36,798 nt of DNA from Ruminococcus sp. Lineage in GTDB: Bacteria > Bacillota > Clostridia > Oscillospirales > Acutalibacteraceae. Shown here piece by piece: positions 7,901 to 16,102 of this stretch. Position 1 is the first letter of the stretch. Every line of letters starts with the position of its first letter. The stretch lies in NCBI GenBank assembly GCA_022510955.1, contig JAFLSM010000007.1, forward strand, positions 1 to 36,798, written 5' to 3'. Under the pieces are notes generated by a model. That model had not been told where the DNA came from. It worked only from the letters and a program-made list of their open reading frames with translations, and made no database searches. Both the position numbers and the translations under genes were made by a program.

Positions 7901-8818
7901 ATGATGAAGGTATTTGTAACAGGAGTTGCAGGTCAGCTCGGTCACGATGTGATGAACGAGCTTGCAAAAAGAGGATATGACGGTATTGGTTCGGATATAG
8001 CAGAATGTTATTCCGGCGCACAGGACGGCACAGCCGTAACATCAATGCCGTATGTTCAGCTTGATATTACAGATGAAAACACAGTAAAGTCAACCATATC
8101 AGCATTAAAGCCTGATGTGGTTGTTCATTGTGCGGCGTGGACAGCAGTTGACAACGCCGAAGACGAAGAAAACAGGGACAAAGTTTTCGCAATTAATGCG
8201 GACGGCACACGATATATTGCAAGCGTATGCAAGGAAATAGGCGCCAAAATGGTTTATATCTCAACCGACTATGTATTTAATGGTCAGGGAACTAAGCCGT
8301 GGCAAGAAGACTGCAAGGATTACGCTCCGCTTAATGTTTATGGCAACTCAAAGCTTGAGGGCGAAAAAGCTGTCAGCGAAATTCTCGACCGCTTTTTCAT
8401 AGTGCGTATTGCTTGGGTGTTCGGGTTAAACGGCGGAAACTTTATTAAAACAATGCTTAAAATCGGCAAAAAATTTGACACAATAAAAGTTGTAAACGAC
8501 CAAATCGGCACACCGACATATACATATGACCTTGCAAGGTTGCTTGTTGATATGATTGAAACCGAAAAATACGGTTATTATCACGCAACAAATGAGGGCG
8601 GTTACATCAGTTGGTATGACTTTGCCTGCGAAATTTTCAGACTTGCAGGATATGACACTAAAGTTATCCCGGTTACAACGGAAGAATACGGAATATCTAA
8701 AGCGTCAAGACCTTTTAACAGCCGTCTTGACAAAGGCAAGCTGACAGAAAACGGATTTACTCCGCTTCCGACCTGGCAGGATGCACTTGAAAGATATATA
8801 AAACTAAACACCAATTAA
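7901..8818 (+). CDS. rfbD: dTDP-4-dehydrorhamnose reductase
   Basis: A 305-residue short-chain dehydrogenase/reductase that performs the last step of dTDP-L-rhamnose synthesis (NADPH-dependent 4-keto reduction). The Rossmann motif TGVAGQLG is at 7-14, the serine-containing STDYVF at 121-126, and the catalytic pair Y147/K151 in YGNSK. Length is normal. AAGGAGA is just upstream, and the start is either of two adjacent ATGs (7901 or 7904). A long imperfect inverted repeat spans the stop codon (8803-8847). The partner rfbC is directly downstream, but rfbA and rfbB are not in this window. Confidence 0.93.
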   Translation: MMKVFVTGVAGQLGHDVMNELAKRGYDGIGSDIAECYSGAQDGTAVTSMPYVQLDITDENTVKSTISALKPDVVVHCAAWTAVDNAEDEENRDKVFAINADGTRYIASVCKEIGAKMVYISTDYVFNGQGTKPWQEDCKDYAPLNVYGNSKLEGEKAVSEILDRFFIVRIAWVFGLNGGNFIKTMLKIGKKFDTIKVVNDQIGTPTYTYDLARLLVDMIETEKYGYYHATNEGGYISWYDFACEIFRLAGYDTKVIPVTTEEYGISKASRPFNSRLDKGKLTENGFTPLPTWQDALERYIKLNTN

Positions 8819-8847
8819 AAATGGATATCTTTCAATTAGTGTTTAGT
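8803..8847. promoter_or_regulatory. Inverted repeat spanning rfbD stop codon
   Basis: ACTAAACACCAATT (8803-8816) pairs with AATTAGTGTTTAGT (8834-8847) over 14 positions with one mismatch. There is no T-run after it, so an RNA-processing or mRNA-stabilising stem is more likely than a terminator. Confidence 0.5.
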
Positions 8848-8884
8848 ATCAAAGAAATTAATGATAATTAATTCGGAGGGGAAT

Positions 8885-9487
8885 ATGGGACAGATTAAGG
8901 TTGAAAAGTGCAGAATTGAAGGTCTGTACATCATTGAACCTGCGGTTCACGGCGACAGCAGAGGCTATTTTATGGAAACCTACAATCAGAATGATATGCG
9001 TGAAGCAGGTCTTGATATGGTTTTTGTGCAGGACAACCAGAGCATGAGTACAAAGGGAGTTCTTAGAGGTCTGCACTTTCAAAAAGAGTTTCCTCAGGGT
9101 AAGCTCGTCAGAGTTATCAACGGCAGAGTATTTGATGTTGCTGTTGACCTTCGTGAAGGAAGCAAAACCTACGGCGAATGGTTTGGCGTAGAGCTTTCAG
9201 CAGAAAACAAAAAGCAGTTCTACATTTCGGAAGGCTTTGCACACGGATTTCTCGTATTAAGCGAAACAGCAGAGTTCTGCTACAAGGTAACTGATTTCTA
9301 CCACCCCGGCGACGAAGGCGGTCTTGCGTGGAACGACCCTGAAATCGGCATTGAGTGGCCTGAGCTTACAGGAAACTACAACGGCTCTGCGAGTGCCGAA
9401 GGATATATGCTCGCAGACGGAACGCCGCTTAATTTGAGCGAAAAAGACGAAAAATGGCTTGGACTTAAGGACACATTCAAATTTTAA
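8885..9487 (+). CDS. rfbC: dTDP-4-dehydrorhamnose 3,5-epimerase
   Basis: A 200-residue cupin-fold epimerase, third step of dTDP-L-rhamnose synthesis. Visible motifs are RGLHFQ with the catalytic His at 64, EGFAHGF around H120, and the Tyr-containing FCYKVTDFY around Y133. The ATG at 8885 is chosen because the strong SD GGAGGGG sits at 8876-8882; in-frame ATGs farther upstream precede this SD. The C-terminus has a short extra segment (KDEKWLGLKD). Paired with rfbD, it commits the polymer to containing rhamnose, provided dTDP-4-keto-6-deoxyglucose is made by rfbA/rfbB elsewhere. Confidence 0.93.
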   Translation: MGQIKVEKCRIEGLYIIEPAVHGDSRGYFMETYNQNDMREAGLDMVFVQDNQSMSTKGVLRGLHFQKEFPQGKLVRVINGRVFDVAVDLREGSKTYGEWFGVELSAENKKQFYISEGFAHGFLVLSETAEFCYKVTDFYHPGDEGGLAWNDPEIGIEWPELTGNYNGSASAEGYMLADGTPLNLSEKDEKWLGLKDTFKF

Positions 9488-9533
9488 TATTTAAGATTGT
9501 ATTAATTTGTAATGTGACGCAGGAGAGATTTTA

Positions 9534-10682
9534 ATGCAGCATATATTTATTGTCGGCGCAAAGAATTGCGGTGCCTATGGAGGTTATGAAACATTTCTTG
9601 ATAAGCTGACAGAATATCATCAGGATAATAAAAATATAAAATACCACATTGCTTGGAAAGGCACGGAAGCAAAAGAATTTGAGTACCATAATGCTCACTG
9701 CTTTCAAATTAAGGTACCCAACATCGGACCTGCACAAGCAATTTACTATGATGTACAAGCATTGAAATACTGCCTGAAATATATCAGAAATAACAAAATC
9801 AAAAATCCGATTGTATATATTCTGGCTTGCAGAATAGGACCTTTTGCAAAGCACTTTGAAAAATCAATCCACAAGCTCGGGGGCAAATTGTATGTCAATC
9901 CCGACGGACACGAGTGGATGAGAGCCAAGTGGTCTGCACCTGTAAAAAAATATTGGAAATATTCCGAGCAACTGATGGTCAAGCACTGTGATTTGCTTGT
10001 TTGCGACAGCAAAAATATTGAAAAATATATTAAAGAAAGCTACTCAAAGTACAGTCCAAACACAACATTTATTGCTTACGGAGCAGAAACACGAAAAAGC
10101 AGGCTTTCAGACGATGACAAAACGCTTCTTGATTGGTACAACCAAAAAGGGTTAAAGCCAAAATCCTATTATCTTGTTGTAGGCAGATTTGTGCCTGAAA
10201 ACAATTACGAAACAATGATTAAAGAGTTTATGAAAAGCAACTCAGAGCGTGATTTTGCACTTATAACAAATGTCAGCGACAAATTCCTTGCTGAACTCAA
10301 ATCAAAAACAGGCTTTGACCGTGACAAGCGTATAAAATTTGTGGGAACAGTATACGAACCCGAGCTTTTAAAGAAAATCCGTGAAAATGCCTACGGATAT
10401 TTCCACGGTCACGAAGTAGGCGGTACTAATCCAAGTCTGCTTGAGGCTTTGGGAAGTACCGACATTAATATGCTTCTTGATGTCGGCTTTAACCGAGAGG
10501 TTGCCGAAAAAAGCGCTTTATATTGGACAAAGGATAACGGCAGTCTTGCAAATCTTATTGACAAAGCAGACGCAATGAACAAAACGGAAATCGAAGAGCT
10601 TGCACAAAAGGCAAGACAGCGTATAAATGACGAATACAGCTGGCAATATATATGTGATAAATACGAAGAATTATTTTTGTAA
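9534..10682 (+). CDS. DUF1972-type glycosyltransferase (rhamnosyltransferase, Cps2T-like)
   Basis: A 382-residue GT-B glycosyltransferase with an N-terminal DUF1972 domain (GAKNCGAYGGYETFLDKL near residues 8-25 and NPDGHEWMRAKW near 122-133), as in beta-1,4-rhamnosyltransferases such as pneumococcal Cps2T. The C-terminal half has the GT4-like LVVGRFVPENN and GGTNPSLLEAL motifs that bind the sugar nucleotide. Its place directly after rfbD-rfbC supports dTDP-rhamnose as donor and an early step on the lipid-linked unit. The SD (AGGAGAG) is clear. Donor and linkage are inferred from family and context, not proven. Confidence 0.85.
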   Translation: MQHIFIVGAKNCGAYGGYETFLDKLTEYHQDNKNIKYHIAWKGTEAKEFEYHNAHCFQIKVPNIGPAQAIYYDVQALKYCLKYIRNNKIKNPIVYILACRIGPFAKHFEKSIHKLGGKLYVNPDGHEWMRAKWSAPVKKYWKYSEQLMVKHCDLLVCDSKNIEKYIKESYSKYSPNTTFIAYGAETRKSRLSDDDKTLLDWYNQKGLKPKSYYLVVGRFVPENNYETMIKEFMKSNSERDFALITNVSDKFLAELKSKTGFDRDKRIKFVGTVYEPELLKKIRENAYGYFHGHEVGGTNPSLLEALGSTDINMLLDVGFNREVAEKSALYWTKDNGSLANLIDKADAMNKTEIEELAQKARQRINDEYSWQYICDKYEELFL

Positions 10683-10689
10683 CAGCTCG

Positions 10690-10732
10690 GTAAACACTAA
10701 CAGCCATAAGGCGTGATTTATTCAGTGTTTAC
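10690..10732 (+). promoter_or_regulatory. Intercistronic stem-loop before ugd
   Basis: GTAAACACT (10690-10698) pairs with AGTGTTTAC (10724-10732), enclosing a smaller GCC/GGC hairpin. The tail ATTGTTTTGGG is only weakly T-rich. It could be a weak terminator or an mRNA-stability element. Confidence 0.45.
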
Positions 10733-10765
10733 ATTGTTTTGGGATATGCAGAAAAGAGGAAAAAT

Positions 10766-12016
10766 ATGGCTAAAAAACACACAATAGCTGTAGCCGGCAC
10801 AGGATATGTCGGACTGTCTATTGCAACCCTTCTTGCACAAAACAACAAGGTTTTTGCACTTGACATTGTACCCGAAAAAGTAGAATTAATTAACAACAAA
10901 AAATCTCCTATTCAGGATGACTATATAGAAAAATATCTTACAGAAAAGGATCTCGACTTAACTGCAACTGTTGACGCAAAACTGGCATACGAAAACGCAG
11001 AGTTTGTTGTTATTGCGGCACCAACAAATTATGATACAAACAAAAACTTTTTTGATACCTCTGCCGTTGAAGCTGTAATCAAGCTTGTTATGGAATACAA
11101 TCCCGACGCTGTTATGGTTATCAAATCAACCATTCCTGTAGGCTACACAGAATCAATAAGAAAGAAAACAGGATGTAAAAATATTATTTTCAGTCCCGAG
11201 TTTTTGAGAGAGTCAAAGGCTTTGTATGACAACCTTTATCCGTCAAGAATTATCGTAGGAACTGATTTAAACGACGAGCGTCTTGTAGAAGCTGCAAACA
11301 CATTTGCTACCCTTCTTAAGCAAGGTGCAATCAAGGAAGAAATTGATACCCTTATTATGGGTTTTACTGAAGCAGAGGCTGTTAAGCTTTTTGCAAATAC
11401 ATATCTTGCGTTGCGTGTTGCTTATTTTAACGAGCTTGACACCTACGCAGAATACAAGGGTCTTGATACTCAAAAAATCATTGAAGGTGTTTGCCTTGAC
11501 CCGAGAATCGGCAATCATTACAACAACCCGAGTTTTGGTTACGGCGGATATTGTCTGCCTAAGGATACAAAACAGCTTCTTGCAAATTACGAAGATGTTC
11601 CTCAAAATATGATGTCGGCTATTGTAGAATCTAACCGCACAAGAAAAGATTTTATTGCAGACAGGATCCTCAGTATGGCTGGCTACTACGACTACTATAA
11701 CAGCAGTGACTTTAGCTCAGACAAAGAAAAAACTTGTGTTATCGGAGTTTACAGGCTGACAATGAAGAGCAACAGCGACAACTTCCGTCAAAGTTCTATT
11801 CAGGGCGTTATGAAGCGTATCAAGGCAAAAGGTGCAACCGTTGTTATTTTTGAACCGACACTTGAAAGCGGAAGCACTTTCTTTGGAAGCAAGGTCATTG
11901 GCGACTTGAATGAATTTAAGGCTCAGTGCAACGCAATCATAGCAAACCGCTATGACAGCTGTCTTGATGATGTAAAGGACAAGATCTACACCCGAGACAT
12001 TTTCCGTCGCGATTGA
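10766..12016 (+). CDS. ugd: UDP-glucose 6-dehydrogenase (nucleotide-sugar dehydrogenase)
   Basis: 416 residues. It oxidises UDP-glucose twice with NAD+ to UDP-glucuronate in the cytoplasm. The Rossmann motif GTGYVG is at 11-16 and the catalytic cysteine is C263 within [21 protein letters not shown] (143-150) is also typical. The length and the closely spaced domains match the short Klebsiella/Streptococcus HasB-like class. The start at 10766 has AGAGGA upstream; an earlier in-frame TTG lacks an SD. The locus thus supplies an acidic sugar for the polymer. A family 1 repeat begins at the base after the stop codon. Confidence 0.92.
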   Translation: MAKKHTIAVAGTGYVGLSIATLLAQNNKVFALDIVPEKVELINNKKSPIQDDYIEKYLTEKDLDLTATVDAKLAYENAEFVVIAAPTNYDTNKNFFDTSAVEAVIKLVMEYNPDAVMVIKSTIPVGYTESIRKKTGCKNIIFSPEFLRESKALYDNLYPSRIIVGTDLNDERLVEAANTFATLLKQGAIKEEIDTLIMGFTEAEAVKLFANTYLALRVAYFNELDTYAEYKGLDTQKIIEGVCLDPRIGNHYNNPSFGYGGYCLPKDTKQLLANYEDVPQNMMSAIVESNRTRKDFIADRILSMAGYYDYYNSSDFSSDKEKTCVIGVYRLTMKSNSDNFRQSSIQGVMKRIKAKGATVVIFEPTLESGSTFFGSKVIGDLNEFKAQCNAIIANRYDSCLDDVKDKIYTRDIFRRD

Positions 12017-12245
12017 TTTTTTACTTTCGCACCATAAGTATGATATAGATTATAATGCAGTGTCCCGAAATTCAAACCTTCATTTAATAGTAAACATCAT
12101 TTTACATCTATCTTATAAATAGATATAATAGATTTTTAAAATCAGCCTTTAATATTTAGTTATGGTGCTTACCAAACAATATAAGTTCATCTTCGGGTTA
12201 CAATTGTTACATATTAAAACTAATATTTGAAGCGGAGTAAAAAAA
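12017..12245. repeat. Family 1 repeat, full-length copy with both termini
   Basis: It starts directly after the ugd stop with TTTTTTACTTTCGC and ends with the inverted terminus GAAGCGGAGTAAAAAAA. In between are the TATAATGCAGTGTCCCGAA arm, a central ATCTAT/ATAGAT palindrome, and the opposite arm with ATCTTCGGG. It is one of the clearest nearly complete units, at about 229 bp. No gene lies in this gap. Confidence 0.85.
12101..12129 (+). promoter_or_regulatory. Promoter-like segment within the repeat
   Basis: TTTACA at 12101-12106, a 17-nt spacer, then TATAAT at 12124-12129. The same segment recurs in most family 1 blocks. Here it points toward the cytidylyltransferase gene and could start a separate transcript. 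Confidence 0.4.
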
Positions 12246-12407
12246 CTTCGGGGCGGTAGTGACCGCTTTGATTAATCTCTAATAAAACATCTATAAATTA
12301 TTGTAAACTTAAAATAGTGAATTATGAACTTCACCATACAACAGAAGTTAATCTTCGGGATACAACGGTTACATATTAAAATCAACTTATGGAGCGTAGT
12401 AAAAAAT
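12246..12407. repeat. Family 1 repeat, half copy running into a start codon
   Basis: It begins with the hairpin GCGGTAGTGACCGC (12253-12266, reverse orientation). The AAGTTAATCTTCGGG arm and the terminus ATGGAGCGTAGTAAAAAA follow, reaching the cytidylyltransferase ATG. GGAG (12391-12394) is 13 nt from that ATG, longer than ideal. Confidence 0.85.
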
Positions 12408-12836
12408 ATGAAAAAGTATAAAATCGGATATACAACAGGCGTATTTGATATGTTTCATATCGGACACCTGAACCTGATAAAAAGAGCAAAACAACAGTGC
12501 GATTATTTGATTGTGGGCGTAAGCACAGATGATTTGGTTGTAAGCTATAAGAATAAAAAACCGATTATTCCATTTGAAGAAAGATTGGCTATTGTAGAGT
12601 CAATTAAGTATGTTGACAAAGTAGTGCCTCAAATTACAATGGATAAAATGAACGCCTGGAACGATTTAAAGTTTGATGTTATGTTCCACGGTTCTGACTG
12701 GAAAAACAGTGAAATGTATAATAAAATTATTGACGATTTTAAAACAGTTGGTGTAGATGTTGTCTTTCTTCCTCATACCGAAGGAATTTCATCAACTATG
12801 CTTTCTGAAATTCTTCAAAAAATAAAAGTACAGTAA
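12408..12836 (+). CDS. CTP:phosphoalcohol cytidylyltransferase (TagD/glycerol-3-phosphate type)
   Basis: A 142-residue nucleotidyltransferase. It contains GVFDMFHIGH with the HxGH nucleotide-binding motif (17-20), KxxIPFEER (51-59), HGSDW (94-98) and the closing EGISSTML (125-132), all as in TagD-type enzymes that make CDP-glycerol or related CDP-alcohols. It is followed 25 nt later by licD, so the CDP product probably feeds LicD-type transfer. An in-frame reading of the upstream repeat would add 28 residues from 12324, but those are repeat sequence found before an unrelated gene too. I therefore start at 12408. The phosphoalcohol (glycerol, choline or other) is not determined. Confidence 0.88.
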   Translation: MKKYKIGYTTGVFDMFHIGHLNLIKRAKQQCDYLIVGVSTDDLVVSYKNKKPIIPFEERLAIVESIKYVDKVVPQITMDKMNAWNDLKFDVMFHGSDWKNSEMYNKIIDDFKTVGVDVVFLPHTEGISSTMLSEILQKIKVQ

Positions 12837-12861
12837 AAACCATCGGGAGATTTGCAGATAT

Positions 12862-13716
12862 ATGAAAGAGTATACTACAAAGGAAATACAGAAAGTTATC
12901 TTATCTATAATTAAAGATATCGACATATTTTGTAAAGAAAATGATATTACATATTACCTTATGAGCGGTTCTGCCTTAGGTGCAATGCGTCACAAGGGTT
13001 TTATTCCGTGGGACGACGACCTCGATATTTTTATGACAGTCGATAATTATCATAAATTTTTAAAGCTGTTTGCTGAAAAGGGCGATAAAGAAAAGTATTT
13101 TCTTCAGCACGAAAACACTCCCGAGTGGCCGTTGTTTATGAGCAGAGTATGCCTTAACGGCACAACTATGATAAGTGATGAGTTTAAGTATAACCTCAAA
13201 CAGCACCACACTGTTTTTGTTGATATAATGTGTCTGTATTCAGCGCCATTAAACGGTCTTGCTCACAGAATACAATATATATGCGCACAGCTTTTGCGTG
13301 TAAACGCACTTGCAAAGTGCAATTTTCCTAATAAAAACATAATCAAGCGGATTGCCCTGAGTTTATCAAAAATTATTGTAAACAAATTCACAAAGCCTCG
13401 TCTGATAAAGGCTGTTCATAAATATGAGGGCAAAAACACAGAGCTTATGGGACATTATTTTGGCAGAGCCCGTTATAAGAATACATCATTTCCCCGTAAA
13501 TATCTGGGAAAGGCAAGATATGTTCCGTTTGAGGATACCGAGCTTCCTGTTTTTGAATATGTAGAGGATTATCTAAAAGCACGGTTTGGCGACGAATGGT
13601 CAAAGCTTCCAAGTCAGGAAACAAGAGATAAATACCCCGTTCACGGAAATTTTGTTGATTTGGAGAACGATTATACCGTCTACTTAAACGCTGACAAAAC
13701 GCAGTGGACATATTAA
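12862..13716 (+). CDS. licD: LicD-family phosphotransferase
   Basis: A 284-residue protein of the LicD family, which transfers phosphocholine or another phosphoalcohol from a CDP carrier to surface polysaccharide. The nucleotidyltransferase-like core is plain: YYLMSGSALGAMRH (31-44) and the metal-binding aspartates of WDDDLDIF (50-57). GGGAGA lies 12 nt before the ATG. Its position right behind a cytidylyltransferase is the main argument that the polymer carries a phosphodiester-linked substituent. No choline kinase or transporter (licA/licB) is in the window, so choline is not assured; phosphoglycerol or phosphoribitol are alternatives. Confidence 0.88.
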   Translation: MKEYTTKEIQKVILSIIKDIDIFCKENDITYYLMSGSALGAMRHKGFIPWDDDLDIFMTVDNYHKFLKLFAEKGDKEKYFLQHENTPEWPLFMSRVCLNGTTMISDEFKYNLKQHHTVFVDIMCLYSAPLNGLAHRIQYICAQLLRVNALAKCNFPNKNIIKRIALSLSKIIVNKFTKPRLIKAVHKYEGKNTELMGHYFGRARYKNTSFPRKYLGKARYVPFEDTELPVFEYVEDYLKARFGDEWSKLPSQETRDKYPVHGNFVDLENDYTVYLNADKTQWTY

Positions 13717-13722
13717 ATTAAC

Positions 13723-13756
13723 AGGTTGTTTCAGATTTTTAATTACAAAACAACCT
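13723..13756 (+). promoter_or_regulatory. Intercistronic stem-loop after licD
   Basis: AGGTTGTTT (13723-13731) and AAACAACCT (13748-13756) form a 9-bp stem. No T-run follows, so it is probably a processing or stability stem rather than a terminator. Confidence 0.45.
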
Positions 13757-13775
13757 AAGCATATAGGAGAAAGCA

Positions 13776-14948
13776 ATGAGTAAAAAGATTTTGTTTTTCA
13801 GATCTGCACCGTATGATGAAGACCCGAAAGGCTACAATATTCAGGGAATCGGAATTGCAAAGGCATTTTGCAGGCACGGATATGACTGTGACTTTATAAC
13901 CTTTAAAAAGCGGAATCAAACCGAAGAGGTTTTTTATGAATACAACGGCTGTCGTGCAAAATTAATTGAAATGCCCCGTGTGCGTTTTGTGCGATGGGGC
14001 ATTAACCTTGATGTCTGCAAAAAAGAGTTTCTTGATAAGTACGACTACATAATCAGCAGGGAATATTATCAGATAATGACCTACTTGATTTCCAGAAAAA
14101 CCGATAAGGTTTCAATGTATTCGGGGCCATATTACAATCTGTTTATGTCAAAAATTTTTTCACCTGTTTATGATTTTCTTTTTACAAAGAAAATGAACAG
14201 AAATATCAAGTACAAGTTTGTAAAATCGGTTTTGGCTCAGGAATTTATGGAAAAAAAGGGCTATACCGATATCTATAATGTTGGCGTCGGGCTTGATATG
14301 GAGCGTTTTATAAACGAAACTGAAATCCAGCCCGAAACACAAAAAGTTGTTGACTTTATGAAAAACAACAGATGTATTTTGTATGTAGGCGCATTAAGCG
14401 ACCGCAAAAATTATCCGTTTCTTCTTAAAGCTTATGAGAAAATATTAGAAAAAGCTCCGGATGTTAAATTTGTTATGATTGGCAAAAGCAAGACTTCTGC
14501 TCTTGCAAAGCTTTTCGGCAAAAAAGATGAATCTTACGCCAAAAAAATTGACGCACATATACCCCAACATGTAAAAGACGGAATTTATCATATCGAGCGT
14601 ATTGAAAATCCTCAGCTTAAATACATTTATCCGCTTGCAAAGGCTTTTCTTCTGCCGTCAAAGCTTGAAATTTTCGGTATGGTGCTTCTTGAAGCAATGT
14701 ATCTGGGTGCTCCCGTGGTATCAAGTCGCAACGGAGGCTCTCTTACACTGACAGGTGACGGCAAAGCAGGTCAGATTGTTGAGCAATTTGATGCCGACCA
14801 GTGGGCTGATGCTGTGATTAAATATCTTGATAATCCCGAATATGCAAAAAACATAACCGAAGTCGCTTATAAACGAGTAACAACCGACTTCACCTGGGAC
14901 GCTATCGTAGAAAAAATGTTATTTTTCATGTCCGCTTCAAAAGATTAG
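13776..14948 (+). CDS. GT4-family glycosyltransferase
   Basis: A 390-residue GT-B glycosyltransferase, cytoplasmic or membrane-associated. The N-terminal acceptor domain starts with ILFFRSAPYDEDPKG. The C-terminal donor domain shows ILYVGALSDRKNYPFLLKAY and LPSKLEIFGMVLLEAMYLG, including the ExxxxxxxE-type motif of family 4, plus the GG of SSRNGGS. It adds one sugar to the lipid-linked repeat unit; donor and acceptor cannot be read from sequence. GGAGA precedes the ATG. The gene is followed within a few bases by a family 1 repeat, which separates it from the GT2 genes. Confidence 0.87.
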   Translation: MSKKILFFRSAPYDEDPKGYNIQGIGIAKAFCRHGYDCDFITFKKRNQTEEVFYEYNGCRAKLIEMPRVRFVRWGINLDVCKKEFLDKYDYIISREYYQIMTYLISRKTDKVSMYSGPYYNLFMSKIFSPVYDFLFTKKMNRNIKYKFVKSVLAQEFMEKKGYTDIYNVGVGLDMERFINETEIQPETQKVVDFMKNNRCILYVGALSDRKNYPFLLKAYEKILEKAPDVKFVMIGKSKTSALAKLFGKKDESYAKKIDAHIPQHVKDGIYHIERIENPQLKYIYPLAKAFLLPSKLEIFGMVLLEAMYLGAPVVSSRNGGSLTLTGDGKAGQIVEQFDADQWADAVIKYLDNPEYAKNITEVAYKRVTTDFTWDAIVEKMLFFMSASKD

Positions 14949-14952
14949 CAAG

Positions 14953-15205
14953 ATTTATAATGCAGTATCCCGAAATTTTTACTTTCGCATTATGTGTTCA
15001 TTAGTATTTTATAATGCAGTGTCCCGAAATTTAAACTTCGATTTTATGATAAACGTGATTTTTACATATATTCTATAAATTGAATATAAAGGATTAAAAA
15101 ATAAACTTTTGATAGTGTTTTATGGATTGTAACCGTACAACAGAAGTTAATCTTCGGGTCGCAACGGTTACATACTAAAATCAACTTCTGAAGCGGAGTA
15201 AAAAA
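14953..15205. repeat. Family 1 repeat block between glycosyltransferase genes
   Basis: A partial unit (TATAATGCAGTATCCCGAA) is followed by the terminal unit TTTACTTTCGCATTAT, a second TATAATGCAGTGTCCCGAA arm, and a TTTACA-N18-TATAAA segment near 15062-15091. The opposite arm (AAGTTAATCTTCGGG) and the terminus CTTCTGAAGCGGAGTAAAAA close the block. The next gene has its own SD about 25 nt beyond the end. No coding sequence is present in this gap. Confidence 0.85.
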
Positions 15206-15235
15206 TTGTAAATTCTGCATTTTAAGGAGAGCTTT

Positions 15236-16087
15236 ATGAATATTTGCTTTGTGATTTTACATTATCTTACAGATAAAGACACCATAGAATGTGTTGAATC
15301 CATTGAGAGCCTTGACGGTGCCGATAAAGCAAAAATAGTAATCGTCGATAATTTTTCAAACAACGGCAGTATCGAAAAAGTAAGCACTGCAATCGACAAA
15401 TTCAGTAATTGTAAAATACTTTACAGCGATAAAAACCTTGGTTTTGCCAAAGGCAATAATATCGGTTATTCATATGTTAAGAAAACCTTTGGCAATTCTT
15501 TTATTGTTGTGCTTAACAACGACACTGTAATTAAGCAAAATGATTTCATAACGAGAATTGTCGATACATACAACAAAAATTCTTATGCAGTTCTCGGACC
15601 CGACATAATCTCACTAATTGACGGAGGACATCAGAATCCTCTGGGAAAAATTCCCTCAAAAAAAGCTGTAAAAAAAGATATTAACAAATACAGATTTTTA
15701 CTTTTGCTTTCAAGACTCGGTGTTTATAACCAGATACAAAAGCATTTCGGAGCAAATAGGGCAGCCAAAAAAGTTCGTCTTGAAAAACCTCAATCAAAAG
15801 AAATTATAGACAGTGCGCTGCACGGCTCATGCCTTATTTTCTCACCTGATTTTATATCGGTAATGGACGAAGCCTTTTGTCCCGACACTTTTTTGTATAA
15901 AGAAGAATTTATTCTTTCAAAACGCTGTGAAAAGAAGAACCTGAAAATGTTTTTTAACTCCGAGATTGAAATTTTTCATAAGGAAGATTCTTCAACAAAT
16001 CAGGTTGTGAACACAGAAAAAAAGAAGCGTGAGTTTGTATTTAGAAACCTTATTAATTCCAATAAAGCCTTTATTAAAAACTATTAA
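15236..16087 (+). CDS. GT2-family glycosyltransferase (rhamnosyltransferase-like)
   Basis: A 283-residue GT-A glycosyltransferase. The N-terminal FVILHYLTDKDTIECVESI, then IVIVDNFSNNGS and NLGFAKGNNIGY, match the subgroup containing many rhamnosyltransferases (WbbL-like). The metal-binding triad sits in VLNNDTVI. A late aspartate-rich stretch (CPDTFLYKEEF) fits the catalytic base region. AAGGAGAG precedes the ATG. Two further membrane-locus genes follow in the same direction with gaps under 20 nt, so it heads a sub-operon after the repeat. A rhamnose donor is plausible given rfbCD, but not proven. Confidence 0.86.
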   Translation: MNICFVILHYLTDKDTIECVESIESLDGADKAKIVIVDNFSNNGSIEKVSTAIDKFSNCKILYSDKNLGFAKGNNIGYSYVKKTFGNSFIVVLNNDTVIKQNDFITRIVDTYNKNSYAVLGPDIISLIDGGHQNPLGKIPSKKAVKKDINKYRFLLLLSRLGVYNQIQKHFGANRAAKKVRLEKPQSKEIIDSALHGSCLIFSPDFISVMDEAFCPDTFLYKEEFILSKRCEKKNLKMFFNSEIEIFHKEDSSTNQVVNTEKKKREFVFRNLINSNKAFIKNY

Positions 16088-16102
16088 AACGGAGATATAT
16101 TT

